DNA of 64,000 nt. Source: Streptomyces sp. NBC_00190 (GTDB taxonomy: Bacteria > Actinomycetota > Actinomycetes > Streptomycetales > Streptomycetaceae). The stretch's first letter is position 1. Each line of letters starts with the position of its first letter. This document shows, in pieces, positions 1 to 12,203 of the stretch. Both the position numbers and the translations under genes were made by a program. The stretch is taken from assembly GCF_036203305.1 (NCBI RefSeq), contig NZ_CP108131.1, forward strand, positions 6,200,001-6,264,000, in the 5' to 3' direction. The notes below the pieces were generated by a model. The model did not search any database and had not been told where the DNA came from. It was given only the letters and a program-made list of their open reading frames with translations.

Positions 1-1232
1 ACCTGGGTGGCCACCGGGACCCAGCGGGCCTGGAAGCGGGCCGCGAAGTCCTCGCACCACCCCGTGACCAGCCGGTCCAGCCCGGGCGCTGCCGGGTGGC
101 CCTGCGTGCGCAGCACCCGCAGCAGCATCGCGGCGGCGCGCAGCGACATGCGCCGCCCGAAGGCGTCGATGCTGGCGATGTACGCCGCCGTGGCCTCCGT
201 GGGAGCCGCGGGGCCGGTCCACTCCGCGGTGATCCGGGGGATCAGCGCGAGCGTCCAGTCGACCGCGCGCAGCAGGGCCGCCGCGGCCGGGTCCGCGTAC
301 GGCGGCGGCCCGGGCGGGATCCCGTCACGGACACGGGCGACGAGCGCGGAGTCGCCGTCGAGCCGCGCCGCCAGCATCCGCAGGGCGCGGCGCGGGTCGG
401 GGTGCGGGGCCGGGTCGTCCACCAGGTCGGAGGCCCACATGGGGACTTCGACGATCGCGGTGGTGCCGGCGTACCGGTGGGGGTGGTACCAGGTGCTGAG
501 CCGGGTGTCCTCGGGGTGGAAGGCTCCGGCTGCCCCGCCCCCCGGCTGCGGTATCACGAAGATCCCGGGCCCGGGGGAGGGCCAGCCCGCGGCGTCCGAG
601 GCCCCGTTCTCCACCGGGATGCGCAGCTCGGCGGCCGATTTGCCGAAGGGTTCGGCGAGGCCGGGTACGTCCCGGGTGAGCTGGACCCAGGAGCCGCCGA
701 GGTCGGTGGCGTGCAGGGAGGCCTGGAGGACGGGCCGGAGTTCGTCGATGAGGCCGGTCAGGGCCAGGGTCTCGGGCGGCAGCCGGTCCGGGGCCAGTAA
801 AGACGGCGCCCACTCGGGCTGTTCGGGTCCGGGGGGCCGGTAGAAGTGCCGGTGGTAGTCGAGGAGCGAGTACGGGCGGGGCGTGCGGTGCAGGTCCGCG
901 CCGTCCGGGTCGGCGCAGAGCAGGAAGTGCCAGCCGCAGCCCGCCCGCGGGGCCGGCTCGCGCAGGAGGCGGCGGGCGAGGGAGAGGACGGTGGCGCCGC
1001 CGACGGGCTCGTTGGCGTGGGCCCCGGCGACGACCAGGACGTTCTGCCCGGGCCCGGCAGGGCCGACCGCGTCGACGGAGAGCAGCCAGAGGGGCTGCCC
1101 GGCCCGCGAGGTGCCGACCTGACGGATCCGCACCTCGCGGGGGTGTTCGTCCGCGAGTGCGCGGGCGGCCAGCGCGAGTTCGCGCGGTGTGGGATAGCAC
1201 ATGTCACGGAGGATGGTCACAAGGGATGCCAT
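1..1232 (-). CDS. M14-family zinc carboxypeptidase, C-terminus beyond left edge
   Basis: Reads leftward off the window, so the C-terminus is missing; about 410 codons are visible. The reading frame has the zinc-binding HxxE as AGAHANEPVGG, a downstream CADPDGADLHRT segment that fits the substrate/zinc-His region of carboxypeptidase A-type enzymes, and IVEVP where the family has its catalytic Glu. The expected role is removal of C-terminal residues from peptides or cell-wall peptides. I see no secretion signal, so the enzyme is probably cytoplasmic. The start is ATG at 1232; an internal ATG at 1202 is also possible. The family call is good; the substrate is unknown. Confidence 0.8.
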   Translation of the reverse strand, partial: MASLVTILRDMCYPTPRELALAARALADEHPREVRIRQVGTSRAGQPLWLLSVDAVGPAGPGQNVLVVAGAHANEPVGGATVLSLARRLLREPAPRAGCGWHFLLCADPDGADLHRTPRPYSLLDYHRHFYRPPGPEQPEWAPSLLAPDRLPPETLALTGLIDELRPVLQASLHATDLGGSWVQLTRDVPGLAEPFGKSAAELRIPVENGASDAAGWPSPGPGIFVIPQPGGGAAGAFHPEDTRLSTWYHPHRYAGTTAIVEVPMWASDLVDDPAPHPDPRRALRMLAARLDGDSALVARVRDGIPPGPPPYADPAAAALLRAVDWTLALIPRITAEWTGPAAPTEATAAYIASIDAFGRRMSLRAAAMLLRVLRTQGHPAAPGLDRLVTGWCEDFAARFQARWVPVATQ

Positions 1233-1339
1233 GCCCGCCGGGCCCGCCGCCTACTGCTCCGCGGCTCCCGTACTTCCGTCCGGGAGGGCCCCGGGCGGGG
1301 CGTGAAGCGTGCGGAACCGCTGGACGGTCCGGCCCGGGG

Positions 1340-2752
1340 TCACTGCTGGTGCAGGCCGCGGCCCGACAGGGTCAGGAAGGCCTCGCCCACCGCCTCCGAC
1401 AGCGTCGGGTGGGCGTGGACGTGCCGGGCCACATCGCCCGGCTCGGCGTCCCAGCCCACGATCAGCTGGCTCTCCGCGATCATCTCCGAGACGTGCGGCC
1501 CCACCAGGTGCACCCCGAGCACCCGTCCGCCCCGCTCCGCGACCACCTTCACGGTGCCGCCCTGCCCGTGCACCATCCCCTTGGCGACCGCCGTCAGCGG
1601 CATCGAGTTCACCACCACGTCGTAGGCCGAGGCCCGGGCCTGCTCCTCCGTCAGGCCGACGGCCGCGGTCTGCGGCGCCGAGTACGTCACCCGCGGCACC
1701 GCCGCGTAGTCCACCGGAACGGTCGCGACTCCCGCCAGGGTCTCCGCCACCAGCAGCCCCTCCGCGAAGGAGGCGTGCGCCAGGCCCAGCGACGGCGGCG
1801 GCAGCAGGTCGCCCACCACGTGGATCCCCGAAACGGCCGTCTCCAGCCGGGACCAGTCGGCCGGCTCCACGAAACCCCGCCCGTCGGTGGCCAGCCCGGC
1901 CGCCGCGAGGTCCAGCCCGTCGGTGACCGGGACCCGGCCGACGGCCACGAGCAGCCGCTCGGCCGTCAGCTCCCGCTGCTCCCCGCGCGCGGTGCGCACG
2001 GTGGCCCGTACGATCCCGTCCTCCACCACGGCCCCGTCCAGCCGGGCCCCCGTCCACACGTCGATGCCGCGCTTCTTCAGGCCCCGCGCCAGATGCCGGG
2101 ACACGTCGGCGTCCTCCAGCGGAACCAGTCGGTCCGCGGCCTCGACCAGCGTCACCTCCGCGCCCATCGAGCGGTGGAACGAGGCGTACTCCACGCCGAT
2201 CGCCCCGCCGCCCAGCACCACCACCGACGCGGGCAGCCCGGGAGCGAACAGCGCGTCGTCGCTGGTCACCACCGTGCGCCCGTCGGGCTCCAGACCGGGC
2301 AGGGTGCGCGGACGGGACCCGGTGGCCAGCACGATCCCCCGGGCGGCGGTGAACTCCCGCCCGTCCGCGGTCCGGATGGACCGCGGGCCGGTCAACCGGG
2401 CGCCGCTGCGCACCACACGCACCCCCGCGTGTTCCAAGTGCCCCTCCACACCCTTGTGGTTGCGGGAGACGATGTCGTCGCGGGTGGCGGTCAGAGCCGC
2501 CCAGTCCACGGACTCCACGCGCGCCCGCACCCCCCACCGCTCGCGCGCCTCGGCTATGCCGTCCACGAGTTCGGCCGCGTGCAGCATGGCCTTGCTGGGG
2601 ATGCAGCCGCGGTGCAGGCAGGTCCCGCCGACCTTGTCGCGTTCCGCGAGCAGGACGCTCAGGCCGAGGGCCGAGGCGCGCAGGGCGGTGCTGTAGCCGC
2701 CCGTACCGCCACCGATCACGATCACGTCCACCGTGCTGTCGTCGTTGGTCAT
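1340..2752 (-). CDS. lpdA: dihydrolipoyl dehydrogenase
   Basis: A 470-residue FAD/NAD disulfide oxidoreductase, which is full family length. The N-terminal FAD-binding motif GGGTGG is at residues 14-19, and the redox-active pair in GGTCLHRGC falls at Cys45 and Cys50. The C-terminus has HAHPTLSE, the catalytic His-Pro with its partner Glu in the dimerisation domain. It reoxidises dihydrolipoamide in the E2 components of pyruvate or 2-oxoglutarate dehydrogenase complexes, making NADH. The start MTNDDST is preferred over an ATG 21 codons upstream because FAD-binding proteins of this family begin about ten residues before the first beta strand. It is divergent from the LysR gene, 83 bp away. Confidence 0.93.
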   Translation of the reverse strand: MTNDDSTVDVIVIGGGTGGYSTALRASALGLSVLLAERDKVGGTCLHRGCIPSKAMLHAAELVDGIAEARERWGVRARVESVDWAALTATRDDIVSRNHKGVEGHLEHAGVRVVRSGARLTGPRSIRTADGREFTAARGIVLATGSRPRTLPGLEPDGRTVVTSDDALFAPGLPASVVVLGGGAIGVEYASFHRSMGAEVTLVEAADRLVPLEDADVSRHLARGLKKRGIDVWTGARLDGAVVEDGIVRATVRTARGEQRELTAERLLVAVGRVPVTDGLDLAAAGLATDGRGFVEPADWSRLETAVSGIHVVGDLLPPPSLGLAHASFAEGLLVAETLAGVATVPVDYAAVPRVTYSAPQTAAVGLTEEQARASAYDVVVNSMPLTAVAKGMVHGQGGTVKVVAERGGRVLGVHLVGPHVSEMIAESQLIVGWDAEPGDVARHVHAHPTLSEAVGEAFLTLSGRGLHQQ

Positions 2753-2835
2753 GTATCCAGCCTGGCCCGCCCGTTCGCCGCGGTCCAAGGAAATGATCTT
2801 CTGGAGTCCATGCACGTTCTCTATGCTTCCCGGTC

Positions 2836-3723
2836 ATGACTCTGCGCCAGATGGAGTACTTCCTCGCCGTCGTGGAGGAGTCCTCCTTCACCCGGGCCGC
2901 GGACTCCCTCCACGTCACCCAGCCCGCGCTGTCCCACCAGGTCAAGGCCCTGGAGCGGACCGTCGGCGGCGCTCTGCTGGAGCGCATGCCGCGCGGCGTC
3001 CGGCTCACCGCCATGGGCCGCGCCTTCCTGCCGCACGCGCAGCTCGCCGTCCACAGCGCCCGGCAGGCCGAGCGGGCCGCCCGCGCCGCCGCGGGCGTGG
3101 TCGGCGGCGAACTGCACGTGGCGACCGTCCACGCGGTGGCCGTCGGACTGCTCCCGGGCATCGCCGCGCGCTGGCGCGCCGAGCACCCGGGGGTGTCGCT
3201 GGTGCTGCGCGAGTACGGCTCCACCGAGGCCCTGGAGGAGCAGCTGGAACGGGGTGTCGCCGACGTCGCGGTCGGCCCGGAGCCCAAGGAGTGGACCGGA
3301 CCGCTGCTCCGGGTCGGCCGGGAGGAACTCGTCATCGTCGTCCCCTTCGACGACCCCCTCGCCGGCCGGGCCGCCGTGCGCCTGGGCGAGCTGGCCGACC
3401 GTGACTGGATCCGCTGCGCCATGGAGCCGGTCGTCGAGGGCCGGCTCGTCCTCGACCGGGAGTGCGGCACGGTGGGCTTCACCCCGCGCACGGTGCTGCG
3501 TACGGAACACACCTCGACGGCCGTACGGATGGCGGCCGCCGGGGTGGGCGTGGTCATGGCCCCGGCCCACATGGTCCGGGGCGCCGTCGGCGAGGACTGC
3601 GTGCTGCTGTCGCTCGACCCCCCGTGGCACCGGTCGCTGGCCGTCTTCTCCCGGGTCCGGCTGACCGGTGCGGCGGAGGCCTTCGCGGACCTAGTCGTCG
3701 CGGAGCAGGACCCGCACGGGTGA
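2836..3723 (+). CDS. LysR-family transcriptional regulator
   Basis: A 295-residue protein starting MTLRQMEYFLAVVEESS, the classic LysR winged-helix opening, with the recognition helix around LHVTQPALSHQVKALE. The rest is a substrate-binding-like effector domain. It is divergent from lpdA, so it may control lpdA or itself; this is inferred from position only. TATGCT at 2822-2827 lies 8 nt before the ATG with no clear Shine-Dalgarno sequence, so the transcript may be nearly leaderless. Its 3' end overlaps the convergent treY gene by 33 bp. Confidence 0.9.
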   Translation: MTLRQMEYFLAVVEESSFTRAADSLHVTQPALSHQVKALERTVGGALLERMPRGVRLTAMGRAFLPHAQLAVHSARQAERAARAAAGVVGGELHVATVHAVAVGLLPGIAARWRAEHPGVSLVLREYGSTEALEEQLERGVADVAVGPEPKEWTGPLLRVGREELVIVVPFDDPLAGRAAVRLGELADRDWIRCAMEPVVEGRLVLDRECGTVGFTPRTVLRTEHTSTAVRMAAAGVGVVMAPAHMVRGAVGEDCVLLSLDPPWHRSLAVFSRVRLTGAAEAFADLVVAEQDPHG

Positions 3724-6015
3724 CAGGGCCAGTAGGTCCGCCAGGTCCGCCTCGCCCTCGTAGGCGAGGCCGGACGAGTTCCCGTCCATGTTCCCGTCCG
3801 TGTTCCCGTCCGCGTCCCCCCGGCCGCCGGGCAGGCCCGGCAGCGGGGTCCACCGGCCCGGCGGCAGCGGCAGGGCGGTCCCGCGCCAGCCTCCCGATTC
3901 CGCCAGCCGGTGCGAGAGGCGGGTGGTCACCGCCACCAGGCCGGGCGAGCGGGTGAAGGCCAGGCAGTGCTCCGCCGCCGCGCCCCGGGCCGGGAGCGGG
4001 GCGTAGCCGGTGAACAGCCCGGGCCGGGCCCGGCGCAGCCGCAGCAGGGCGGCCGTCAGCGCCAGCTTCTCCTCGGCCGGGCCGTCCGGGGCGGTCCCCG
4101 CGTCCAGCCGGGCCAGCGCCTCCCGCGGGAAGCGGACCGGGCGCCGGTTGTCGGGGTCCACCAGGGCCCGGTACTCGGTCTCGGCGCCCTGGTAGACCTC
4201 CGGGACCCCGGGCATCGCCAGGTGCAGCAGCGTCATGCCGAGCAGATTGGCGCGGGCCGCCTCCGCGAGGTCAGCGGGCAGGTCGAGCGGGCCGGGGGCG
4301 TACCCGGCCACGGTCGCCTCGTAGTCCTCGTCCCGGTCGGTCCAACTGGTGCGCAGGGCGGCCTCGCGGACCCCCTTGAGCAGTGCCTCGGCCAGCCGGG
4401 GCGCGGCCTGCGGGACCTGACCGAGGCCCAGCGCGGTCTGCCGGGCCGTCCACGCCAGCCGGGGATCCGGGCCGGTGACCGCTCCCATCGGCCCCGGCGC
4501 CTGCGACAGCACCGAGATCCGGGCCCGGACGTCCGCGCTGCGCTTGGTGTCGTGCGTGGACAGCACCGTTCCCGACCCGGGCCAGTCCCGGTCCAGGCGG
4601 GCGCAGTACGCGTGGAACTCCGCGGCCGGCACGGCCGGCCGTCCCGGATCCCCGCCGACCTCGGTGGCCGACAGCAGCGGCGCGTACCGGTAGAAGGCCC
4701 GGTCCTCCAGCGACTTGGCGCGCAGCGCGGCCGAGGTCTGGGCGAAGCGGGCGGCGAAGGCGGGATCGCGCAGCAGCAGCTCCCGTACGCCGGCCACCGC
4801 GGCCGGACCGTCCGGACCGGCCGCCGAGGCCGCCCGCTCCATGGCCCGCGGATCAGGCCCGTCATCGCCGGGATACGGCCGGTAGACCGGATAGGCGATC
4901 AGCAACTCCCGCACGGCGTCCGCCAGTTCCGGACCGGCCTGGCGCTCCAGCGCGCCCAGCTCGGCGGCCAGGTCACCGGTCAGCACCTCCCGCGCGCATG
5001 CCTCCGCCGTCGGCTCCCACTCCGGGGACGCCGTCGACTCCTCGTACCGCCCGGCCAGTTCGGCGGCGCCCGCCGGGTCGGTGAACACCCCGTCCACCCG
5101 GTACAGCGCGTCGTAGCCGGTGGTCCCCGCCACGGGCCACGCGGGCGGCAGCCGCTCGTGGGGGGCCAGGATCTTCTCCACCACCACCCAGCAGTGCGGC
5201 CCCGCCGCCGCCCGCAGCCGCCGCAAGTACCCCTCCGGGTCGGCCAGTCCGTCCACGTGGTCGATCCGCAGCCCCTCGGCCACCCCGTCCCGGACCAGCT
5301 CCAGCACCTTCGCGTGGGTGGCCGTGAAGACCTCCGGGTCCTCCACCCGGACCCCGATCAGCTCCGAAATGGTGAAGAACCGCCGGTAGTTGAGGGCGGT
5401 ACGGGCCTCCCGCCACCAGGCGGGCCGGTACCACTGCGCGGCCAGCAGCTCGGGCAGCCCCAGCCCCGCGGTGCCCTCCCGCAGCGGGAACTCCTGCTCC
5501 CCGTAGCGCAGCACCTCACCGTCGGCCCTCAGGTCGCAGGACTCCACGGGCCCGGCGAGCACCGGCAGCAGCACCTGGCCGCCGCCCGCCTCCCAGTCGA
5601 TGTCGAACCAGCGCGCGAACGGCGAGTCCGGCCCGTCCCGCAGGACCTCCCACAGCGGCCGGTTCAGCCGCAGCGGCGCGGGCACCGCCATGTGGTTCGG
5701 CACGATGTCGAGCACCAGGCCCAGCCCGTGCGCCCGGGCGGCCGCGCCGAGCGAGCGCAGCCCGGGCTCGCCGCCCAGCTCCTCGCGGACCCGGGAGTGG
5801 TCGGTGACGTCGTACCCGTGCGCCGAGCCGGGCACGGCCTCCAGCACGGGGGACAGGTGCAGGTGCGACACGCCGAGCGAGGCGAGGTACGGTACGGCTG
5901 CCTCGGCCGCCGCGAAGGGGAACTCCGGGCGCAGCTGGAGACGGTAGGTCGACGCCGGAGTGACAGGTGTCGGAACATCAGATTCCGATTGGACGCTTGA
6001 CTGCGGCTGGCTCAT
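3691..6015 (-). CDS. treY: maltooligosyl trehalose synthase
   Basis: A 774-residue GH13-type enzyme that isomerises the reducing-end glucose of maltooligosaccharides to an alpha,alpha-1,1 linkage, the first step of the TreYZ trehalose route. It starts MSQPQSS, followed by the family opening ASTYRLQLRPEFPF, then LHLSPVLEAVPGSAHGYDVTD (region I), a DIVPNHM region, and EGLRIDHVDGLADP, which carries the catalytic Asp. The MSQ start is chosen over an ATG 15 codons upstream because the family begins close to the TYRLQ strand. No treZ is in the window; the glycogen debranching gene lies one gene away. The cytoplasmic assignment is known for the family. Confidence 0.93.
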   Translation of the reverse strand: MSQPQSSVQSESDVPTPVTPASTYRLQLRPEFPFAAAEAAVPYLASLGVSHLHLSPVLEAVPGSAHGYDVTDHSRVREELGGEPGLRSLGAAARAHGLGLVLDIVPNHMAVPAPLRLNRPLWEVLRDGPDSPFARWFDIDWEAGGGQVLLPVLAGPVESCDLRADGEVLRYGEQEFPLREGTAGLGLPELLAAQWYRPAWWREARTALNYRRFFTISELIGVRVEDPEVFTATHAKVLELVRDGVAEGLRIDHVDGLADPEGYLRRLRAAAGPHCWVVVEKILAPHERLPPAWPVAGTTGYDALYRVDGVFTDPAGAAELAGRYEESTASPEWEPTAEACAREVLTGDLAAELGALERQAGPELADAVRELLIAYPVYRPYPGDDGPDPRAMERAASAAGPDGPAAVAGVRELLLRDPAFAARFAQTSAALRAKSLEDRAFYRYAPLLSATEVGGDPGRPAVPAAEFHAYCARLDRDWPGSGTVLSTHDTKRSADVRARISVLSQAPGPMGAVTGPDPRLAWTARQTALGLGQVPQAAPRLAEALLKGVREAALRTSWTDRDEDYEATVAGYAPGPLDLPADLAEAARANLLGMTLLHLAMPGVPEVYQGAETEYRALVDPDNRRPVRFPREALARLDAGTAPDGPAEEKLALTAALLRLRRARPGLFTGYAPLPARGAAAEHCLAFTRSPGLVAVTTRLSHRLAESGGWRGTALPLPPGRWTPLPGLPGGRGDADGNTDGNMDGNSSGLAYEGEADLADLLALSPVRVLLRDD

Positions 6016-6084
6016 GAGAACGTACGTACCCAGCCTGCCGGATTCCGTGCCATTACCCAATGCATCCGGGTGACTGCGCCGGGT

Positions 6085-6090
6085 TAACGT
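6085..6090 (+). promoter_or_regulatory. Possible leaderless -10 hexamer of the MFS gene
   Basis: TAACGT ends 7 nt before the GTG at 6098, and there is no Shine-Dalgarno sequence between them. This is the spacing expected of a leaderless transcript. No good -35 is seen. Confidence 0.35.
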
Positions 6091-6097
6091 TGATCAA

Positions 6098-7431
6098 GTG
6101 GTTGGAACCGTCAACACCTATCGAAGAGTCATCGCCCTGACCGGGCCCCTACTCCCGCTCGTCTCATTCCTCGCCCGACTGCCCGTCGCGATGTCCCAGT
6201 TCGGAAGCGTCCTGCTGGTCGCCCAGACCAGCGGATCCCTCGCCGCCGCCGGCATCGTCGGAGGCACCCTCTCCGCCGGGCAGGTGGTCTTCGGCCCCGT
6301 CCTGGGCCGGCTCGCCGACCGCCACGGGCAGCGGCCCGTCGTACTCGGCGCCGCGGCCGTCAACGCCGTCGCGACCGCCGCTCTCGTCGCCGGGGCCCTG
6401 GGCGGCCTCGGCACCGTCCCGCTCGCCGCGATCGGCGCCGTCACCGGCGCCTCCGTACCGCTGATCGGACCGCTCGCCCGGACCCGCTCCGTGGCCCTGG
6501 CGCACCGCGCCGAGTCCGACGAGAGCGTGGTGGGCGCCGTCCACTCGCTCGAAGGCACCCTGGACGAGGTCTCGTTCGTCTTCGGACCCGCCCTCGTCGG
6601 CCTCGCCGCGCTCGTCGCGCACCCGGCCGTCGCCCTCGGCGGCGCGGCCGCACTCGTCGCCGTCTTCGGCACCGCCTACGCACTGCACCCCACCGCCGCC
6701 GTCACCGGGGGCACCTCCGGACGGGGTCCGGGGGAGCGGGGCGCGCGGGCGCGTACGAAGGGGGAGCGGGCCCGGCAGCCGCGCGTGGTCCACGCCGTCC
6801 GCGGCTCGCTCGCCCTCCAGGGCGCCATGTTCGGCGCCTGTCAGGCCGGAATCGCCGCGCTCACCGCCCAGTTGGGCGTCCCGGGCCAGGCCGGGATCGT
6901 CTACGCGGCCATGGGCGTCGTCAGCGCCGCCGTGGGCCTGGCACTCGGCGCGCTGCCCGCGCGTTTCGGGCTGCGGCTGCGCTGGCGGGCCGCCACGGGC
7001 GCCGCGCTGGTCCTGTCGGTGCCGCTGCTGTTCACCGACACCCTGTGGCCGCTGTACGCGGTCGTCACCGTGCTCGGCGCGGCCTACGCACCGCACCTGA
7101 TCACCGCCTTCGCGCTCACCGAGCGCGTCGTGGAACCCGCCCGGCTCGCCGAGGCGATGGCCTTCGCCGCCAGCTCGCTGGTTGCCGGCCAGGCCGTCGC
7201 GCTCGCCGTCTCCGGGCGGCTCGCCGAGTGGTACGGGCCCGCCGGGGCCTTCTCCGTCGCCGTGGGGGCGGCCGCCCTGGCCCTGACCCTCGCCCTCGTC
7301 ACGCGCGTGCCGTCCGCCCGCACCCGCGCCAAGGCGTTCATCCCCGCGCAGCAGACCGTCTCCCCGGCCGAGAAGGAGACCGGGGAGAGCGCGGACACCG
7401 GGGAGGAGCCCGCCGTCGACGGGAACGGCAG

Positions 7432-7447
<16 letters not shown>
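6098..7447 (+). CDS. MFS transporter
   Basis: A 449-residue membrane protein with about 12 hydrophobic segments in two halves, separated by a basic, probably cytoplasmic loop near residues 205-230. The motif GRLADRHGQRPVV between helices 2 and 3 is the signature loop of major facilitator carriers. The substrate cannot be read from sequence. The start is GTG, and a -10-like TAACGT just upstream suggests leaderless translation. The hydrophilic, acidic tail overlaps the convergent glgX gene by 16 bp. It lies between treY and glgX, but I see no evidence that it carries sugar. Confidence 0.85.
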
Positions 7448-9546
<2,099 letters not shown>

Positions 9547-9820
9547 AGATAACGACTCTTCCCATTCTGCCCCGGCTGATCCGGCTGGACCACGTCCCTG
9601 CCAGATCTTCCCCGAAAGAGGGTCCTCACGCGTGGACTTGGGTGGGTCCCTCCGGGTGACCCGGAGGGCTGATTTGCGGCTCTGCGGACTGTGTGGGGAT
9701 CGGATAATGCGTCAACGGACGGTCGCTGTAAGGGCCATCGGGCTGCACCGGGTCGCGCGCGCGGAGTACCCTTCCGTGATCACTGGAGACGGGCGTCCAG
9801 ACGCAGAAGGCGGTGCACGG

Positions 9821-11080
9821 GTGAGCTCGGGAGGTCTGGAGCTGCCCCCTGGTGACAACGGTCACGAGGGCGGCCCGGCGGACGCCGCAGGTGCGACACC
9901 CGCAGGAGTGCCGGCCGGGGCGGTGTCGCTGGCCCCGCAGGCGACCGGGAGCGCACGGGCCGGCGCCGAGCTGGACTGGGGCGCGGAGACCTGGAGCGAG
10001 GTCCGCACGCGGGCGCAGCGGGCGGGTCGTGCGTACATCTGGCTCAATCTCATCGAGCAGCGGCTGCGGTCGGTGGTCGGCGCGGTGCTGCGGCCGGTCT
10101 ACGAGCCGGTGCACGGCGGGGACGACTGGGTCGTCGCCGCCGCCGGGCCCGCCGGGCAGGAGTGGGTGCAGCGGGCCGTGGCCGTGCGCGAGGTCAGCCG
10201 GCGCAAGGGCTATCTGCTCGACTCGGCCGACGACAACGTGCTGAGCTTCCTGACGCTCCCCCAGCTGCGGGAGCTGATGGTCCAGCACTGGCCCTGCTTC
10301 GAACCGTATTTCGACGACCGGCGCGAGATCGAGCTCGCGCTGGACGAGCTGGAGGTCACCCGCAACGTCGTCTCCCGCAACCGGGCGCTGTCCCGGCCGG
10401 TACTGGAACAGGCGGAGCGGGCCTCGGCGCGGCTGCTGGAGGTACTGGGCGGGGGCTCGGGCAGCCCGTCGGCGGACCGGCTGCCGATCGACGCCGTCGA
10501 GGACCTGGTGGGCGACCGGTACGCGGACGTCATCTCGGTCCATCCGGACCGGGTGCGGCTGCAGCGCCAGCTCCCGGCGGAGGACCTCTTCGGGGGCGCG
10601 CGGCGGCTCGACGCCATCGGCATAGGGCTCAACCTGCTGGTCCAGAACTTCTCGGGCCGAAGACTCGTCCGGCTCACGGAGGCCGGCTGCCGGGTGCGGC
10701 TGCTGTTCCTGAACCCGGCGAGCAGCGCGGTCAAGCGGCGCGAGCGGGAGCTGGGGCTGCGCAAGGGAGAGCTGAGCCGCTCGGTGGAGATGAACATCCT
10801 GCACGTCCGCCGGGTCCGCGCGGGCCTGCGCGATCCCTCGCGCTTCGAGATCCACGTGTTCGACGAGACCCCGCGCTTCACGGCCTATCTGGTGGAGGGC
10901 CAGTCCTCGGGCATCGCGGTCGTCCAGTCCTACCTGCGCCGGGCACGGGGCATGGAATCCCCGGTCCTGGTCCTGCGCGGCGGCGGCCGCGGCGTCCCGA
11001 AGGACGCCGACCACGGACTGTTCACGACGTACCGCGAGGAATTCGAATCGGTGTGGGAGGACTCCCGTCCGGTTTCGTGA
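9821..11080 (+). CDS. SAV2148-type HEPN-domain protein
   Basis: A 419-residue protein. The GTG start gives MSSGGLELPPGD; reading frames extending further upstream look non-coding. After a low-complexity, Ala/Gly-rich leader of about 60 residues come WLNLIEQRLRSVVGAVLRPVYEP and later helical segments with RNVVSRNRALSRPVLEQ. This fits the large actinobacterial HEPN-containing family named after SAV2148. HEPN folds often act on RNA, but the strict RxxxxH ribonuclease motif is not seen, so catalysis is doubtful. There is 274 bp to the divergent glgX gene. The cellular role is unknown. Confidence 0.75.
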   Translation: MSSGGLELPPGDNGHEGGPADAAGATPAGVPAGAVSLAPQATGSARAGAELDWGAETWSEVRTRAQRAGRAYIWLNLIEQRLRSVVGAVLRPVYEPVHGGDDWVVAAAGPAGQEWVQRAVAVREVSRRKGYLLDSADDNVLSFLTLPQLRELMVQHWPCFEPYFDDRREIELALDELEVTRNVVSRNRALSRPVLEQAERASARLLEVLGGGSGSPSADRLPIDAVEDLVGDRYADVISVHPDRVRLQRQLPAEDLFGGARRLDAIGIGLNLLVQNFSGRRLVRLTEAGCRVRLLFLNPASSAVKRRERELGLRKGELSRSVEMNILHVRRVRAGLRDPSRFEIHVFDETPRFTAYLVEGQSSGIAVVQSYLRRARGMESPVLVLRGGGRGVPKDADHGLFTTYREEFESVWEDSRPVS

Positions 11081-11181
11081 CGGGGGGTGTCCGAGCCGTG
11101 GCCCCCGGACCCGGCGGACGGTTTGTCAGTGGCCCGTGGCAGGCTGAAAGCCGTTGACCGAAGGTGTAGGGGGGAAGGCGC

Positions 11182-11481
11182 GTGATGGGGGACTGGTACG
11201 GCGGTGTGCTGATCGGGTTCGACCTGGAGACGACCGGCACGGAGCCGGGGGAGTCGCGGATCGTGACGGCGGCGGTGGTCGAGGTACGGGGCGGCGAGGT
11301 GCGCGGACGGCGCGGCTGGCTCGCGGATCCCGGGATACCGATCCCGGACGAGGCCGCGGCGATCCACGGGATCAGCACCGAGCGGGCGGTCGCCGAAGGC
11401 CGCCCGGTGCGGGAGGCTCAGGTGTCCCGAGGCGAAGCGGGGCGCCGGCCGGTAGCCCACGCCGGAATGGGGGGCGCGTGA
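11182..11481 (+). pseudogene. 5' fragment of a DEDDh 3'-5' exonuclease gene
   Basis: GTG at 11182 or ATG at 11185 follows a good AGGGGGGAAGG ribosome site. The frame reads GFDLETTGTEP (Exo I, catalytic Asp and Glu), then IPDEAAAIHGISTERAVAEG, a clear DnaQ/exonuclease-domain N-terminus. After about residue 78 (near 11415) the family match stops; an unrelated 20-residue tail runs into TGA at 11481. The Exo II and Exo III motifs are absent here. The matching C-terminal end is found at 14331-14402, so this is the left half of a gene interrupted by inserted DNA. Confidence 0.75.
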
Positions 11482-12194
11482 TGAGCTGGATCAGTGGGCC
11501 GTTGGTGGCCTTCGACCTGGAGACCACGGGCACCGACGTCGAGACCGACCGCATTGTGACGGCGGCGGTCGTGCGCCTGGATCCAGCCGGAGCCGTCTCT
11601 GCTGAACGGACCTGGCTGCTGAATCCTGGGGTAGCCATACCCGAGCAGGCGTCGGCGATCCACGGCATCTCGACGGAACATGCCCGCGAGCACGGGGTAC
11701 CGGCTGCTTCCGCCATCGAGGAGATCGCGCAGGCCGTCGCCGAAGGGCTGCGCTCGGGGACGCCTCTGGTGGTGATGAACGCACGCTACGACCTGTCGTT
11801 GCTGGACCGCGAGTGTCGGCGCTACGAGGTCGAGTCGATCAGCGACCGGCTGGGCAGTGTGCCTTCGCCCGTCATCGATCCGCTGGTGATCGACAAGCAC
11901 GTCGACAAGTACCGGAAGGGCAAGCGGGCGCTCCACGCGCTGTGCGCTCACTACGGCGTGTCGCTCGATGACGCGCACGACGCGAGGGCCGATGCCGTGG
12001 CCGCCGCCCGCGTGGTCCGACGCTTGGGTGAGAAGCACCAGCCCGTCGGCCTGATGCCATTGGCGGATCTGCATGATCTCCAGGTGCGCGCGGCGGCTGA
12101 ACAGTCGGTCTCTTTGCAGGCCTATCTGCGGCGTACCGCGGATCCGACGGCAGTCGTCGAGCCGGCCTGGCCGCTCATTCCCCGGGGGCGATGA
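11481..12194 (+). CDS. DEDDh-type 3'-5' exonuclease, cassette-borne copy
   Basis: A complete 237-residue exonuclease-domain protein. Its ATG overlaps the TGA of the upstream fragment by 1 nt (TGATG). It has Exo I FDLETTGTD, Exo II with NARYDLSLLDRE, and Exo III HDARADAVAAARVV, giving all four acidic metal ligands plus the His. It should remove nucleotides 3' to 5' from DNA or RNA, as in the DnaQ/RNase T families. It is similar but clearly not identical to the native fragment just upstream (for example IPEQASAIHGISTEHA against IPDEAAAIHGISTERA). Inference: it replaces the function of the split native gene. Confidence 0.85.
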   Translation: MSWISGPLVAFDLETTGTDVETDRIVTAAVVRLDPAGAVSAERTWLLNPGVAIPEQASAIHGISTEHAREHGVPAASAIEEIAQAVAEGLRSGTPLVVMNARYDLSLLDRECRRYEVESISDRLGSVPSPVIDPLVIDKHVDKYRKGKRALHALCAHYGVSLDDAHDARADAVAAARVVRRLGEKHQPVGLMPLADLHDLQVRAAAEQSVSLQAYLRRTADPTAVVEPAWPLIPRGR

Positions 12195-12203
12195 CCGTGC
12201 TGG